From assembly GCA_902586435.1 (NCBI GenBank), contig CACIHJ010000001.1:124001-188000 (forward strand): DNA of 64,000 nt, written 5' to 3'. Below the pieces are notes generated by a model. That model saw nothing but the letters and a program-made list of their open reading frames with translations. It ran no database searches and was not told the DNA's origin. This document shows positions 19,278 through 29,397 of the stretch, one piece after another. The position numbers were made by a program, and so were the translations under genes. Position 1 is the first letter of the stretch, and the number at the start of each line of letters is the position of its first letter. The stretch is from an uncultured Bacteroidota bacterium (GTDB lineage Bacteria; Bacteroidota; Bacteroidia; Flavobacteriales; Flavobacteriaceae).

Positions 19278-20324
19278 ATGGAAGAAGAAGAAGCAAATAA
19301 TGAAAATGATCTCTCTAATATTAAAGAAAATGTATTAATCAAAAAATTAACAAAATCTTTCAAAGTATCTAACAAATCAAGTACTCTCGGTATAGGAGAT
19401 GATGCAGCTGTACTTAATTTCGATAATCAAGAAGTTGTTATTTCAAAAGATATGCTGGTCGAAGGAGTGCATTTTGATTTAAGCTATATGCCTCTTAAAC
19501 ACTTAGGGTATAAATCTATTGTAGTTAACGTTTCTGATATACTTGCAATGAATGCATCTCCTTCTCAAGTATTAGTTTCTATTGCAGCTTCAAATAGGTT
19601 CAAGCTTGATGCAATAGAAGCAATTTATGATGGTATTCGAGCTGCCTGTTCTGAATATAATCTAGATTTAGTAGGAGGAGACACAACATCTAGCAACAAG
19701 GGGCTTATAATTTCAGTTACTTGTTTAGGAAGTATTAATAAAAAGAAATTTGTAAAAAGATCTGGGGCAAAAGATGGAGATATTCTAGTTGTTAGTGGTG
19801 ATCTTGGAGGATCTTATATGGGTTTACAAGTTTTAGAAAGAGAAAAGTCAGTCTTTGAAGTAAATCCTAATTCACAACCTGATTTATCAGAATACACATA
19901 TTGTATTCAAAGACAACTAAAACCAGAAGCAAGAAAAGATATAGTTAAAGCATTAGATGATATGGATATTCTGCCAACATCAATGATTGATATTAGTGAT
20001 GGATTATCTACAGAGATTAACCATTTATCAAGTTCATCAGATTTATCAATTCATATTTATGAGGATAAAATTCCTATTGCAGAAGAAACTAAAAAAGTTT
20101 GTGATGAATTTGGAATAAATCCTACAGTTGCTGCACTTAATGGTGGAGAAGATTATGAGTTATTATTTACTATTTCAAAGAAAAACTCCAAGAAAATTGC
20201 TGACAATCCATTATTTAGAATTTTAGGGAGTTGCACAAAGAAAAAGAATGATAATTGTATGATTACCAGTATCGGTCAAAAGATTAATATAAGTAGTGAT
20301 GGTTGGGATCCATTTAATAAGTGA
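19278..20324 (+). CDS. thiL: Thiamine-phosphate kinase
   Basis: GIGDDAAVLNFDNQEVVISKDMLVEGVHFDLSYMPLKHLGYKS, DLVGGDTTSSNKGL, MIDISDGLSTEINHL. The track starts at 19248; the in-frame ATG at 19278 is an alternative. Confidence 0.93.
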   Translation: MEEEEANNENDLSNIKENVLIKKLTKSFKVSNKSSTLGIGDDAAVLNFDNQEVVISKDMLVEGVHFDLSYMPLKHLGYKSIVVNVSDILAMNASPSQVLVSIAASNRFKLDAIEAIYDGIRAACSEYNLDLVGGDTTSSNKGLIISVTCLGSINKKKFVKRSGAKDGDILVVSGDLGGSYMGLQVLEREKSVFEVNPNSQPDLSEYTYCIQRQLKPEARKDIVKALDDMDILPTSMIDISDGLSTEINHLSSSSDLSIHIYEDKIPIAEETKKVCDEFGINPTVAALNGGEDYELLFTISKKNSKKIADNPLFRILGSCTKKKNDNCMITSIGQKINISSDGWDPFNK

Positions 20325-20329
20325 TTGTT

Positions 20330-21145
20330 CTATCCAAGAGCTACATCAAGACACATCATTATTATAAATCCTCCTATAAATCCTAAAGTTGCGATATCAG
20401 TATATTTATCTAATTGGGTTTCCGGTATAACTTCTTCCACAACTACAAAAATCATTGCACCAGCAGCAAAAGCTAAAGCATAAGGAAGAAGAGGTGTAAA
20501 AAAAGTAACTGCAAGTGCACCAATTACTCCAGCTATTGGCTCTACAATTGCAGATAATTGTCCATACCAAAAACTTTTAAACCTTGATAGACCTGATCTC
20601 CTTAATGGCATTGCTACAGCAATTCCTTCGGGGAAATTTTGAAGTCCAATTCCAAATGCAAGAACTACTGCTCCAGCAATTGATGCTTCAGGAATACCAG
20701 ATGCAACTCCACCAAATAAAACTCCAACAGCAAGTCCTTCAGGAATATTATGAAGGGTAATTGCTAAAACTAATAATGTTGTTCTCCTCCAAGGGGTTTT
20801 AATCCCTTCGCTTTCTTTAAAATTAATATGAATATGAGGTAGTACTTTGTCTAGTGCAAAAATAAATAATGCCCCTAAACCAAATCCAATTGCAGCAGGC
20901 ATTACTTTAACAAAACCCTCCCCAGCACTCATTTCAATAGCTGGAGATAATAGACTCCAAAAACTTGCTGCAACCATAACTCCACCTGTAAAACCTAGCA
21001 TACCGTCTAGTGACATCCTACTCATAGATTTAAATAAAAATGCTGAAGACGCTCCAAGAGCAGTTACTCCCCATGTAAAAAGAGTAGCATATAAAGCACC
21101 TTGAACAGGGTGTAAATTTGAAAAATATTCAATAATTTCATTCAT
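20330..21145 (-). CDS. ZIP family metal transporter
   Basis: LVLAITLHNIPEGLAVGVLFGG and AFGIGLQNFPEGIAVAMPLRR, both ZIP metal-site helices. Confidence 0.93.
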   Translation of the reverse strand: MNEIIEYFSNLHPVQGALYATLFTWGVTALGASSAFLFKSMSRMSLDGMLGFTGGVMVAASFWSLLSPAIEMSAGEGFVKVMPAAIGFGLGALFIFALDKVLPHIHINFKESEGIKTPWRRTTLLVLAITLHNIPEGLAVGVLFGGVASGIPEASIAGAVVLAFGIGLQNFPEGIAVAMPLRRSGLSRFKSFWYGQLSAIVEPIAGVIGALAVTFFTPLLPYALAFAAGAMIFVVVEEVIPETQLDKYTDIATLGFIGGFIIMMCLDVALG

Positions 21146-21275
21146 ATTTGCAGTAAATTATAGAGATCTTATTATTTTAAAATTTATTTGGTTTATAAAT
21201 TAGGTAATTTTGATTTCAAATATAATCTGATTTTAGTTAAGAATCAATCTAATTAATGAGGAATTAATCGCAATA

Positions 21276-22448
21276 ATGAAGAAATCTTTTGACTATATAA
21301 TTTGTGGAGCAGGTGCGTCTGGTCTTTTACTTGCTAATGCAATGATAGAGGATAAATTTTTTAGAAATAAGAAGATCCTGTTAATTGAAAAAGATAAAAA
21401 ATCAATTAATGATAGGACATGGGGATTATGGGACAATAAAACAAATGTATTAGATTCAATTTTACACAAAAGCTGGGATAATGCTGAATTTATTGGAAAA
21501 TCATTTAAAAAACATTTTTTATTAGAGCCTTATAAATATAAAATGATAAGAGCTATTGACTTTTATTCGCATTTTTTAAAAAAGGTTGAAAATGCTCCAA
21601 ATTTTGAATATGTTAATGCATCTATTTCTGAAATAATTTCTAACTCTACAGATAATTATATCAATACATCTATTGGGAACTTTAAAGCCAAATTAATTTT
21701 TTCAAGTTTACCGAAAAATGACAAAATGAATTTAAAAAAATATCCTTTACTAAATCAAAGCTTTATTGGGTGGACTATTGAAACTAAAGAAGATGTATTT
21801 GATGAAAAAACGATGACATTAATGGACTTTAACAGAAATCAAAAAGATGAAACCAGATTTATATATGTTCTCCCATTTTCATCTAGAAAAGCATTAGTTG
21901 AGTACACTCTTTTTTCTGAAAAAATAATTTCGGATCAAGATTATGAGAACGGTATAAAAGAATATTTAAATGAAAAAGAAATAGATAATTTTAAAATTAT
22001 AGAAAAGGAAAAAGGAAATATTCCAATGACATGCTTCCCTTTTGAAAAATCAAACACGAATAAATTAATTTATATTGGAACAGCAGGTGGATGGACAAAA
22101 CCAAGTACAGGTTATACAATAAAAAATGCAATTGATAAATCAAAAGAAATAACCTCTTATATAAAATCAAATAAAGCTCTAGAGCATTTTAATAAAAGAA
22201 ATAGATTTTGGTATTATGATTTAATATTATTAGATGTTTTAAAATCTACAAAGGGGCATGGATATAAAGCATTTAGCTACATGTTTAAAAGAAATAACCC
22301 TATAAAAATATTGACTTTTTTGGATGAAAAAACCACTCTATTTGAAGAGATTCCAATACTTCTTTCTGTTAACAAAATTCCATTTATAAGAGCTCTTATA
22401 AATAGGTTAGCAGAGATAATTGATAGAATAATTAGGAGACCCGATTGA
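21276..22448 (+). CDS. crtY: Lycopene beta-cyclase
   Basis: FDYIICGAGASGLLLANAMI, DRTWGLWDN, FIGWTIETKEDVFDEKTMTLMDF, FIYVLPFSSRKALVEYTLFSE, GTAGGWTKPSTGYTIKNA. Confidence 0.92.
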   Translation: MKKSFDYIICGAGASGLLLANAMIEDKFFRNKKILLIEKDKKSINDRTWGLWDNKTNVLDSILHKSWDNAEFIGKSFKKHFLLEPYKYKMIRAIDFYSHFLKKVENAPNFEYVNASISEIISNSTDNYINTSIGNFKAKLIFSSLPKNDKMNLKKYPLLNQSFIGWTIETKEDVFDEKTMTLMDFNRNQKDETRFIYVLPFSSRKALVEYTLFSEKIISDQDYENGIKEYLNEKEIDNFKIIEKEKGNIPMTCFPFEKSNTNKLIYIGTAGGWTKPSTGYTIKNAIDKSKEITSYIKSNKALEHFNKRNRFWYYDLILLDVLKSTKGHGYKAFSYMFKRNNPIKILTFLDEKTTLFEEIPILLSVNKIPFIRALINRLAEIIDRIIRRPD

Positions 22449-23406
22449 TCAACGAAGAGCAATATTGCTTAAAGGTATCTTTTTTATCTTCTTCTAATTC
22501 TAAATCATTAATTAAATCAATAGCAATATCATAGAACTTTTTTATATAATCTTCCAAAGCTTTTTTTGACCCTGATAATATATAAAATTGTTTTATATTT
22601 TCTATTTTTTCATCCTCACCTAAGTTAGATGAATTAAAAGTATCTAAGAATAAATCCTTGTCCTCTCCTTCTAGATTTTCTTTTGATAAGATATATAATA
22701 GTGTTTTCTTTTTCTCCAATATATCACCTCCTATTTTTTTTCCAAAATCTTTAGACTCTCCAAAAGAATCTAGATAATCATCTTCAAGCTGAAATGCTAT
22801 ACCCATATTTTTTCCAATTTTGTATAAATTTTGAATATTAGTCTCTGAAGCCTCTGATACTATTCCACCAAATTTAAAACTACAAGCAATAAGCTCTGCA
22901 GTTTTTAATTCAATCATTTTAAAATATTCATCAAGTTGAACATTTTGTTGATTAGAAAAGTCAATATCATATTGTTGTCCTTCACAAACAAGTCTTGCAG
23001 TATTGTTTAACTCTTTAGATAACTGGATATATGTCTGATCCTTATAATTGCGCAATAGATTGTAAGACAAAATTAACATTACATCTCCGGATAAAATTGC
23101 AGTATTATTGTTCCACTTATTATTTATAGTATTGGTCCCTCTTCTGATTATTGCATTATCCATTATATCATCATGGACAAGAGTAAAATTATGGAAGATC
23201 TCTATCGAAGCTGCTGCAGGAAGGGCATTATCTATTTTACCAGAAAAAAGATCAGATATAAAAAGTGTAAATAATGGTCTAACTCTTTTACCCCCGTTTT
23301 GTAAAATATACTTAACTGGGTCATATAAATTGTTTGGATCATTAAATGACAAATTTTTATCTATATAATTATTTAAATCGTTTATATAATTACTAAATTT
23401 GCCCAT
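22432..23406 (-). CDS. Polyprenyl (likely geranylgeranyl) diphosphate synthase
   Basis: NGGKRVRPLF, LVHDDIMDNAIIRRGTNTINNKW (DDxxD), FQLEDDYLDSFG (second Asp motif). Confidence 0.93.
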   Translation of the reverse strand: MGKFSNYINDLNNYIDKNLSFNDPNNLYDPVKYILQNGGKRVRPLFTLFISDLFSGKIDNALPAAASIEIFHNFTLVHDDIMDNAIIRRGTNTINNKWNNNTAILSGDVMLILSYNLLRNYKDQTYIQLSKELNNTARLVCEGQQYDIDFSNQQNVQLDEYFKMIELKTAELIACSFKFGGIVSEASETNIQNLYKIGKNMGIAFQLEDDYLDSFGESKDFGKKIGGDILEKKKTLLYILSKENLEGEDKDLFLDTFNSSNLGEDEKIENIKQFYILSGSKKALEDYIKKFYDIAIDLINDLELEEDKKDTFKQYCSSLINRVS

Positions 23407-23439
23407 ATTAATTTTCAGTAAAAGTACACTATTTTTTAA

Positions 23440-24786
23440 TTGATGTTTAGACTTTCTTTGATACTGTTTCTATTAACCAAAACAGTCTTTGGACAGAATG
23501 ATTTGATAAGCTTATCTATTGATCAAGCAGTTGAATATGGTATAGAAAATAATAGAAATCTAATAAATGCTGAACGAGAAATTTTAATGGCTTATAATGA
23601 AAAATGGAAAACAATTGCAACTGGATTACCTCAAGTAACAGCAAATCTAGACTATTCAAATTATATTGAATTGCCTACTTCTCTGATACCACTAGAAAAA
23701 TTTGGTGGTCCCCCTGGAGAATTTTCAGAAGTTCAATTTGGACTTGAACAAACAGCTTTTGGATCAATGAGAATGGAGCAACAAATTTTTGATGGATCAT
23801 GGATAGTTGGGCTTCAAGCCACTAAAGTTTATCTTGAAACTTCTAAAAACTTTTATGAAAAAACACTTCTAGAAGTAAAAGAAGGTGTCATTAAATTATA
23901 TAGTCTTGTTTCAATTCTAAAAGAAGGTGTTATCCTATTAAAAAATAATGTTGAAAATTTTAAAAAAGATTATTATGAAATCTCCGAGCTTTATAAAAAT
24001 GGATTTGAAGAAATTGAAAATGTAGAGCAAATAAAAATAACACTTGCTCAATCTGAATTTCTACTTAAGCAAACTGAAAAAACATATGATAATCAAAAAG
24101 ACTTATTAAAATTAATTCTTGGAATCAAGCTTGATGATCAATTAGTATTAACAACAAACTTTGAAGAACTTATATCAGGAGATATAGTTTTTAATAAATC
24201 TATAAGTGACTTTATCCCAGAAAATAATATTGAAATAAAAATTTCAAAAAACGCATTTGATACAAAAAGGCTTGAATATAAATTAGAGCAATCAAAAAGG
24301 TTGCCAAAGATTTCGGGGTTCTACAGCAATAGTTTTACTGGCTATAATGATGATTTTAAATTTTTACAAAGCGAACAAAAATGGTTCAATTCATCTGTTT
24401 TTGGTATTAATCTTAAAGTTCCAGTATTTTCATCTTTAGGATTGAAAGCTTCTGCACAAAAGGCAAAGTATGCCATGAATCAAGCAGAAACAAGCTATGT
24501 TGATCAACAAGAAAGAATATATGCACTTGTTAAACAAAAAATAAATGATTATTTATTAGCTCTTGATTCTTATAATATTGATAAGGAAAATATGCTTCTC
24601 TCACAGTCTATCGAAGAAAAAAATTCTATAAAATTTTTTGAAGGAATGGTGTCTTCCTTTGAATTAAGACAAGCCCAAAATCAACTTTTAAATGCTCAAC
24701 AAAAATATTTAAACTCAGTGATCAATTTAATATCTATTAATGCTGAGTTAGAAACTCTCTTTAACAAACCAATTACATTAAAATGA
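23440..24786 (+). CDS. TolC family outer membrane efflux protein
   Basis: SLSIDQAVEYGIENNRNLINAEREILMAYNEKWKTIATGLPQVTANLDYSN; coiled-coil TolC pattern; first gene of an RND operon. Confidence 0.9.
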   Translation: MMFRLSLILFLLTKTVFGQNDLISLSIDQAVEYGIENNRNLINAEREILMAYNEKWKTIATGLPQVTANLDYSNYIELPTSLIPLEKFGGPPGEFSEVQFGLEQTAFGSMRMEQQIFDGSWIVGLQATKVYLETSKNFYEKTLLEVKEGVIKLYSLVSILKEGVILLKNNVENFKKDYYEISELYKNGFEEIENVEQIKITLAQSEFLLKQTEKTYDNQKDLLKLILGIKLDDQLVLTTNFEELISGDIVFNKSISDFIPENNIEIKISKNAFDTKRLEYKLEQSKRLPKISGFYSNSFTGYNDDFKFLQSEQKWFNSSVFGINLKVPVFSSLGLKASAQKAKYAMNQAETSYVDQQERIYALVKQKINDYLLALDSYNIDKENMLLSQSIEEKNSIKFFEGMVSSFELRQAQNQLLNAQQKYLNSVINLISINAELETLFNKPITLK

Positions 24787-25943
24787 AAAAATTAATAATT
24801 ACTCTTTCTCTAATTCTCCTTCTAAGTTGTAACTCTTCTAGAAACTCTTCAATTAATGATCTTATTAATAAAGGAGATCTGGAAACTTTGAAAAAAAAGA
24901 AAAAAGAATATGTTGATCTTATGAATGATTTGAGATTAGACCTCAATGAAATTAATAATGGTATAATGTTATTAGATGAAAATGAACAAATTCAAGTTAT
25001 TTCAAAATTTAATGTTATTGAAAAAGAATTTACAACCTATGTTGAACTTCAGGCAAATCTTAAGTCTAGGAAAAATGTTGTAATACTATCAGAATTTCAA
25101 GGCGCATTGAAAAATTTGTTTGTTAGAGAAGGGCAACTTGTTAAAAAGGGGGAACTTCTAGCAGAGATTAATGATTCTGGCTTAAAGGAACAGTTAGATC
25201 AAATGTTAATCCAAGCAAACTATACAAAAGACAATTTCGATAGAGTAAAAAGGTTATGGGAAAAAAATATCGGTTCTGAGATGGAGTTTTTAAAAGCAAA
25301 AAGTGACTTTGAAACAAATAATAAGATGGTTGAACAGATTAGAGATCAACTTTCAAAAACAAATATTTATGCTCCCTTTGATGGAGAGATTGATGAGATC
25401 ATTTCAAATTTAGGATCAAATCTTGTCCCTGGTTCTCCAATACTCAGAGTTGTTAATCTTGACATAATATATGCAGAAGCTCAAGTGCCTGAAAAATACG
25501 TTTCATCAATTGAACTTGGAACTGAAGCCCTAGTCTCTATTCCTCTATTGAATAAAGAAGTTACTTCAAAAATTGTTCAATCTGGAAACTTTATCAACCC
25601 AAACAATAGAACATTTAGAGTTGAAGCTCCTGTTGAAAATAAGGATAAAAGAATAAAACAAAATCTTAATGCCAGAATTAAAATAAAAAATTACAGCAAT
25701 ATAAAAGCTCTAGTTGTACCACTTAGAGTAATAAGGGAAGATGCTTCTGGGAGACCTTTTATTTACAAATTAGTAGAAACTGATAAAAAAGACATTTTAC
25801 TAACAGTCAAAATTTTTGTGGAAACAGGAGCTAATAATGATGAAGAAATTGAAATAACTAAAGGACTCTCTATAGGGGATATTATAGTTCTTGAAGGTGC
25901 TAATAATGTGGAAGATAATCAAAGAGTCAGAGTAATAGAATAG
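24783..25943 (+). CDS. RND efflux periplasmic adaptor (HlyD/MFP family lipoprotein)
   Basis: Lipobox ILLLSC; LKNLFVREGQLVKKGELLAEIND, IYAPFDGEIDEI. Confidence 0.93.
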   Translation: MKKLIITLSLILLLSCNSSRNSSINDLINKGDLETLKKKKKEYVDLMNDLRLDLNEINNGIMLLDENEQIQVISKFNVIEKEFTTYVELQANLKSRKNVVILSEFQGALKNLFVREGQLVKKGELLAEINDSGLKEQLDQMLIQANYTKDNFDRVKRLWEKNIGSEMEFLKAKSDFETNNKMVEQIRDQLSKTNIYAPFDGEIDEIISNLGSNLVPGSPILRVVNLDIIYAEAQVPEKYVSSIELGTEALVSIPLLNKEVTSKIVQSGNFINPNNRTFRVEAPVENKDKRIKQNLNARIKIKNYSNIKALVVPLRVIREDASGRPFIYKLVETDKKDILLTVKIFVETGANNDEEIEITKGLSIGDIIVLEGANNVEDNQRVRVIE

Positions 25944-25950
25944 GTCTATA

Positions 25951-28900
25951 ATGGATATAAAAAACAAAGAGTTCTTCTTTTCAAGTTGGGCAATAAATAA
26001 TAAAACCATTATTTATGTTATAATGTTATTATTCTTGATCTCAGGGATTACGGCATACAAAACTATGCCTAGAGAACTTTTTCCTGAAATTAATTCAACG
26101 AATATTTTTGTAACAACAATATTTCCAGGTAATACTGCTGAAGAAATTGAAAAGTTAATAACAGATCCTCTTGAAGAAGAGTTAAGAGGTGTTAAAGACC
26201 TTAATGAAATTACTTCAAGTTCTAGCGAAGGAATCTCTGTAATAAATATTGAATTTGATGAAGATGTAACTACAGAGCTTGCCAGACAAAGGACTAAAGA
26301 TTTAGTTGATAATATTATTGTTAAAGCAGATTGGCCAATATATAATAATGCAAAAGTTGATCCCAGCATTTTTGAATTTGATGTAGCTGAAAGATATCCT
26401 GTGCTTAATATTAGTATGGTTGGAGATTTTCCTGTTGAAGACTTCAAAGATTATGCTGAGTATTTAGAGAAAAGAATTGAAAAATTACCTCAAATAAAAA
26501 CTGTTGAAATAAGAGGAATCCAAACTTTCGAAGTTGAGGTTGCTGTAGATCCCTATAGAATGGCAGCTTCAAAAACGAGTTTTCAGAATATCGTTGATGC
26601 TATTTCTAATGAGAATATAACTATCTCAGCCGGGAGCTTAATTGCTGATGGTCAAAGAAGAAATCTTAAAATAATTGGAGAGGTTGACGACCCAGAAAAA
26701 TTAAGAAAGTTTATTGTAAACCGAAATAATGGCCCAGTTTATCTTGAAGATGTTGCAAAAGTATCTTTCAAAGAAAAAGAGGCTACTTCTTTTACTAGGT
26801 CTTTTAAAGAAAAAACTGTTATGCTTGAAGTAATTAAAAGAGGTGGAGAAAATGCAATTTTTGCTTCCAATTCAATTCAAGATATAATTAGCAATGCTAG
26901 AGAAAACTTCTTTCCAGAAAATCTTGAAGTAACAGTTCAAAACGATCAATCTGACTATACAATTAATGCAGTAAATGACTTAATGAATAATTTAATTTTT
27001 GGAATAATATTAGTTGTTACAGTATTGACATTTTTTCTAGGACTTAGGAATGCTCTTTTTGTTGGATTTGCAATACCAATGTCAATGTTTATGTCATTAA
27101 TGATCTTATCCTATTTTGGATTTACTTTAAATAGGATGGTTCTATTTGGCCTTGTTATGGGGCTAGGTCTTCTAGTTGATAATGGAATAGTTGTAGTAGA
27201 AAATATATACAGATTAATGTCAAAAGAGGGGATGTCAAGAATTCAAGCTGCCAAGGTTGGAGTTGGTGAAGTTGCTATGCCAATTATTGTATCCACTGCA
27301 ACTACAATCGCAGCATTTATACCATTGGGTGGATGGCCAGGCATCATAGGTGAATTTATGATTTATTTTCCTATAACACTCTCAGCAATTCTTGGTTCAT
27401 CCTTGATAGTTGCAATATTTTTTAATTCAATGCTAGTGTCAAATTTTATGAATCTAAGTGAACAAGAGATTAGTAGAAAAAATTTAATGAGGATGACATA
27501 TATTTTAGGAGGGTTTGCATTAGTTTTTGTAATATTTAAAGATACAAGGGCTATTGGCTCGCTATTCATTTTTATTCTTGGACTGTTTTGGTCATATAAA
27601 TATATTGTCAAAGATCTTGCACTAAAGTTTCAAAATACATTTCTAGTTACAATTGAAAACTTATATAATCAGTTTTTAAGGTATGCTCTATCAGGAGTAA
27701 AACCATATCTTTTTGTAGGGGGGACTATCTTAATGTTATTTTTCTCCTCATTGTTATTTAGCATTTTTCCTCCAGCAGTAGAGTTTTTTCCTGACAATGA
27801 GCCTAGACAAATATTAGTCTATGTAGAATATCCTGAAGGGACTGATATTAAAAAAACAAATAGTACTTCTATATTAATTGAAAATGAAATTTATAAGGTT
27901 GTTAATGATGATAAGTATCTAGATTCTGGTTATAATTTTATGATAGAATCTGCAATTTCTCAAGTAGGAGAAGGTGCGGGAAATCCACAAACAGATATTG
28001 GAGGTACTGGTGAGATACCACATAAAGCTTTAATTACATTGACTGCTAGAGAGTTCAAATTTAGAAGAGGACTCTCAAGTGAAGACTTGCGAAAAGATAT
28101 TCAGATTCAGCTATTAGAAAAATTTCCAGGAATTGCAATTTCTGTTGAAAAGATTCAAGAAGGCCCTCCAACTGGTTATCCTGTTAATATTGAAATCTCT
28201 GGAGAGGACTATGAAGAACTTGTGGAATCAGCAATTTCAATGAGAAATTTCTTGAGTGAAGAAAATATTGAAGGAATTGAGCAATTAAAAATAGATGTAA
28301 CAAAAAGTAAACCAGGGATTGAGTTTATTGTAGATAGAGAAAAGGCTGGGGAGCTTGGTATTCCAACTGGTTTAGTTGGTCAAACTTTAAGAAATTCTAT
28401 TATTGGGACAAAAGCAGGGGTCTATAAAGAAAAAGGAGAAGATTATGATATTAATGTCCGTTTTGATCAAGAATACAAAAATGATCTTAATGCATTAATA
28501 AACCAAAATATTGTTTTTCGAGATCAGTCTAATGGTGAAATTAAAACTATTCCTATTGCTTCTGTGGTCAATATAAAAAACACTACATCATTTAATGCAA
28601 TTAAACATATTGATCTTGAAAGGGTAGTTACATTGTACTCATCTATTCTGGCAGGGTCTAATGCTCAGGAGGTGGTGAATAATATAAAAATTGCGCTTAC
28701 TGGATATGAAACATCTGAAGGTGTCAACTATAGGTTTACTGGAGAAATTGAAGAACAAGCTGAGAATCAATCTTTTTTATCAGGAGCCTTAATGACAGCA
28801 TTAGCTTTTATTGTTTTGTTACTTATTTTCCAATTTAGTTCAATATCAAAGCCTATGATTGTTTTAGTCTCAATCATATTGAGCTTTACAGGAGTTCTTT

Positions 28901-29376
28901 TAGGTATAGTAATATTCAATTTAACGTTTAGTATTCTTATGACAATGCTTGGAATAATTTCTTTAGCAGGAGTTATAGTTAATAATGCTGTGGTGCTTAT
29001 TGACTATACTCAACTTTTATTTGATAGGAAAAAACTTGATTTAAACTTATCTAAAAATACACTGTTAGATAAAGAAACAGCACTTGTTCTTGTAGTGAAA
29101 GCTGGAGAAGCTAGACTAAAACCAGTTTTATTAACAGCTATCACAACTATTTTTGGTCTAATACCGCTTGCTACTGGATTAAACATTGATTTCTTTAGTC
29201 TATTTGGATCCTGGGATCCTAATATTTATATAGGAGGAGATAATGTTATATTTTGGGGGCCTCTTGCATGGACGGTAATATTTGGATTATCCTTTGCGAC
29301 TTTCCTTACTTTAATTGTTGTTCCATCTATGTACTTCATAGTTCATTGCCTAAAGTTAAAACTTAAGAATATCTAG
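25951..29376 (+). CDS. RND efflux permease (AcrB/HAE-type)
   Basis: 1141 aa; TAYKTMPRELFPEINSTNIFVTTIFPGNTAEEIEKLITDPLE, GLGLLVDNGIVVVENIYRLM, LRNSIIGTKAGVYKE, GVIVNNAVVLIDYTQ. Confidence 0.96.
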   Translation: MDIKNKEFFFSSWAINNKTIIYVIMLLFLISGITAYKTMPRELFPEINSTNIFVTTIFPGNTAEEIEKLITDPLEEELRGVKDLNEITSSSSEGISVINIEFDEDVTTELARQRTKDLVDNIIVKADWPIYNNAKVDPSIFEFDVAERYPVLNISMVGDFPVEDFKDYAEYLEKRIEKLPQIKTVEIRGIQTFEVEVAVDPYRMAASKTSFQNIVDAISNENITISAGSLIADGQRRNLKIIGEVDDPEKLRKFIVNRNNGPVYLEDVAKVSFKEKEATSFTRSFKEKTVMLEVIKRGGENAIFASNSIQDIISNARENFFPENLEVTVQNDQSDYTINAVNDLMNNLIFGIILVVTVLTFFLGLRNALFVGFAIPMSMFMSLMILSYFGFTLNRMVLFGLVMGLGLLVDNGIVVVENIYRLMSKEGMSRIQAAKVGVGEVAMPIIVSTATTIAAFIPLGGWPGIIGEFMIYFPITLSAILGSSLIVAIFFNSMLVSNFMNLSEQEISRKNLMRMTYILGGFALVFVIFKDTRAIGSLFIFILGLFWSYKYIVKDLALKFQNTFLVTIENLYNQFLRYALSGVKPYLFVGGTILMLFFSSLLFSIFPPAVEFFPDNEPRQILVYVEYPEGTDIKKTNSTSILIENEIYKVVNDDKYLDSGYNFMIESAISQVGEGAGNPQTDIGGTGEIPHKALITLTAREFKFRRGLSSEDLRKDIQIQLLEKFPGIAISVEKIQEGPPTGYPVNIEISGEDYEELVESAISMRNFLSEENIEGIEQLKIDVTKSKPGIEFIVDREKAGELGIPTGLVGQTLRNSIIGTKAGVYKEKGEDYDINVRFDQEYKNDLNALINQNIVFRDQSNGEIKTIPIASVVNIKNTTSFNAIKHIDLERVVTLYSSILAGSNAQEVVNNIKIALTGYETSEGVNYRFTGEIEEQAENQSFLSGALMTALAFIVLLLIFQFSSISKPMIVLVSIILSFTGVLLGIVIFNLTFSILMTMLGIISLAGVIVNNAVVLIDYTQLLFDRKKLDLNLSKNTLLDKETALVLVVKAGEARLKPVLLTAITTIFGLIPLATGLNIDFFSLFGSWDPNIYIGGDNVIFWGPLAWTVIFGLSFATFLTLIVVPSMYFIVHCLKLKLKNI

Positions 29377-29397
29377 TTATATTTATAATAATTTAAT

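Noticed and set aside
20847-21104. 85-aa plus-strand ORF antisense to the ZIP transporter
   Set aside because: Lies within a strongly supported ZIP gene; low-complexity antisense reading with no recognisable domain.
22432-22462. Functional significance of convergent 3' overlaps (crtY/prenyl synthase; small protein/tadA at 31388-31391)
   Set aside because: Short overlaps are expected in a compact genome.
26013-26447. 144-aa minus-strand ORF inside the RND permease
   Set aside because: Antisense to a clear AcrB-type gene; composition reflects the complementary strand.
25951-29376. RND permease lacking the second TM4 Asp (VDNGIVV) and the TM10 Lys (GVIVNNAVV), considered as a proton-relay anomaly
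   Set aside because: VDN/NNA variants are, to my recollection, common in other RND subfamilies, so not unusual without a phylogeny.
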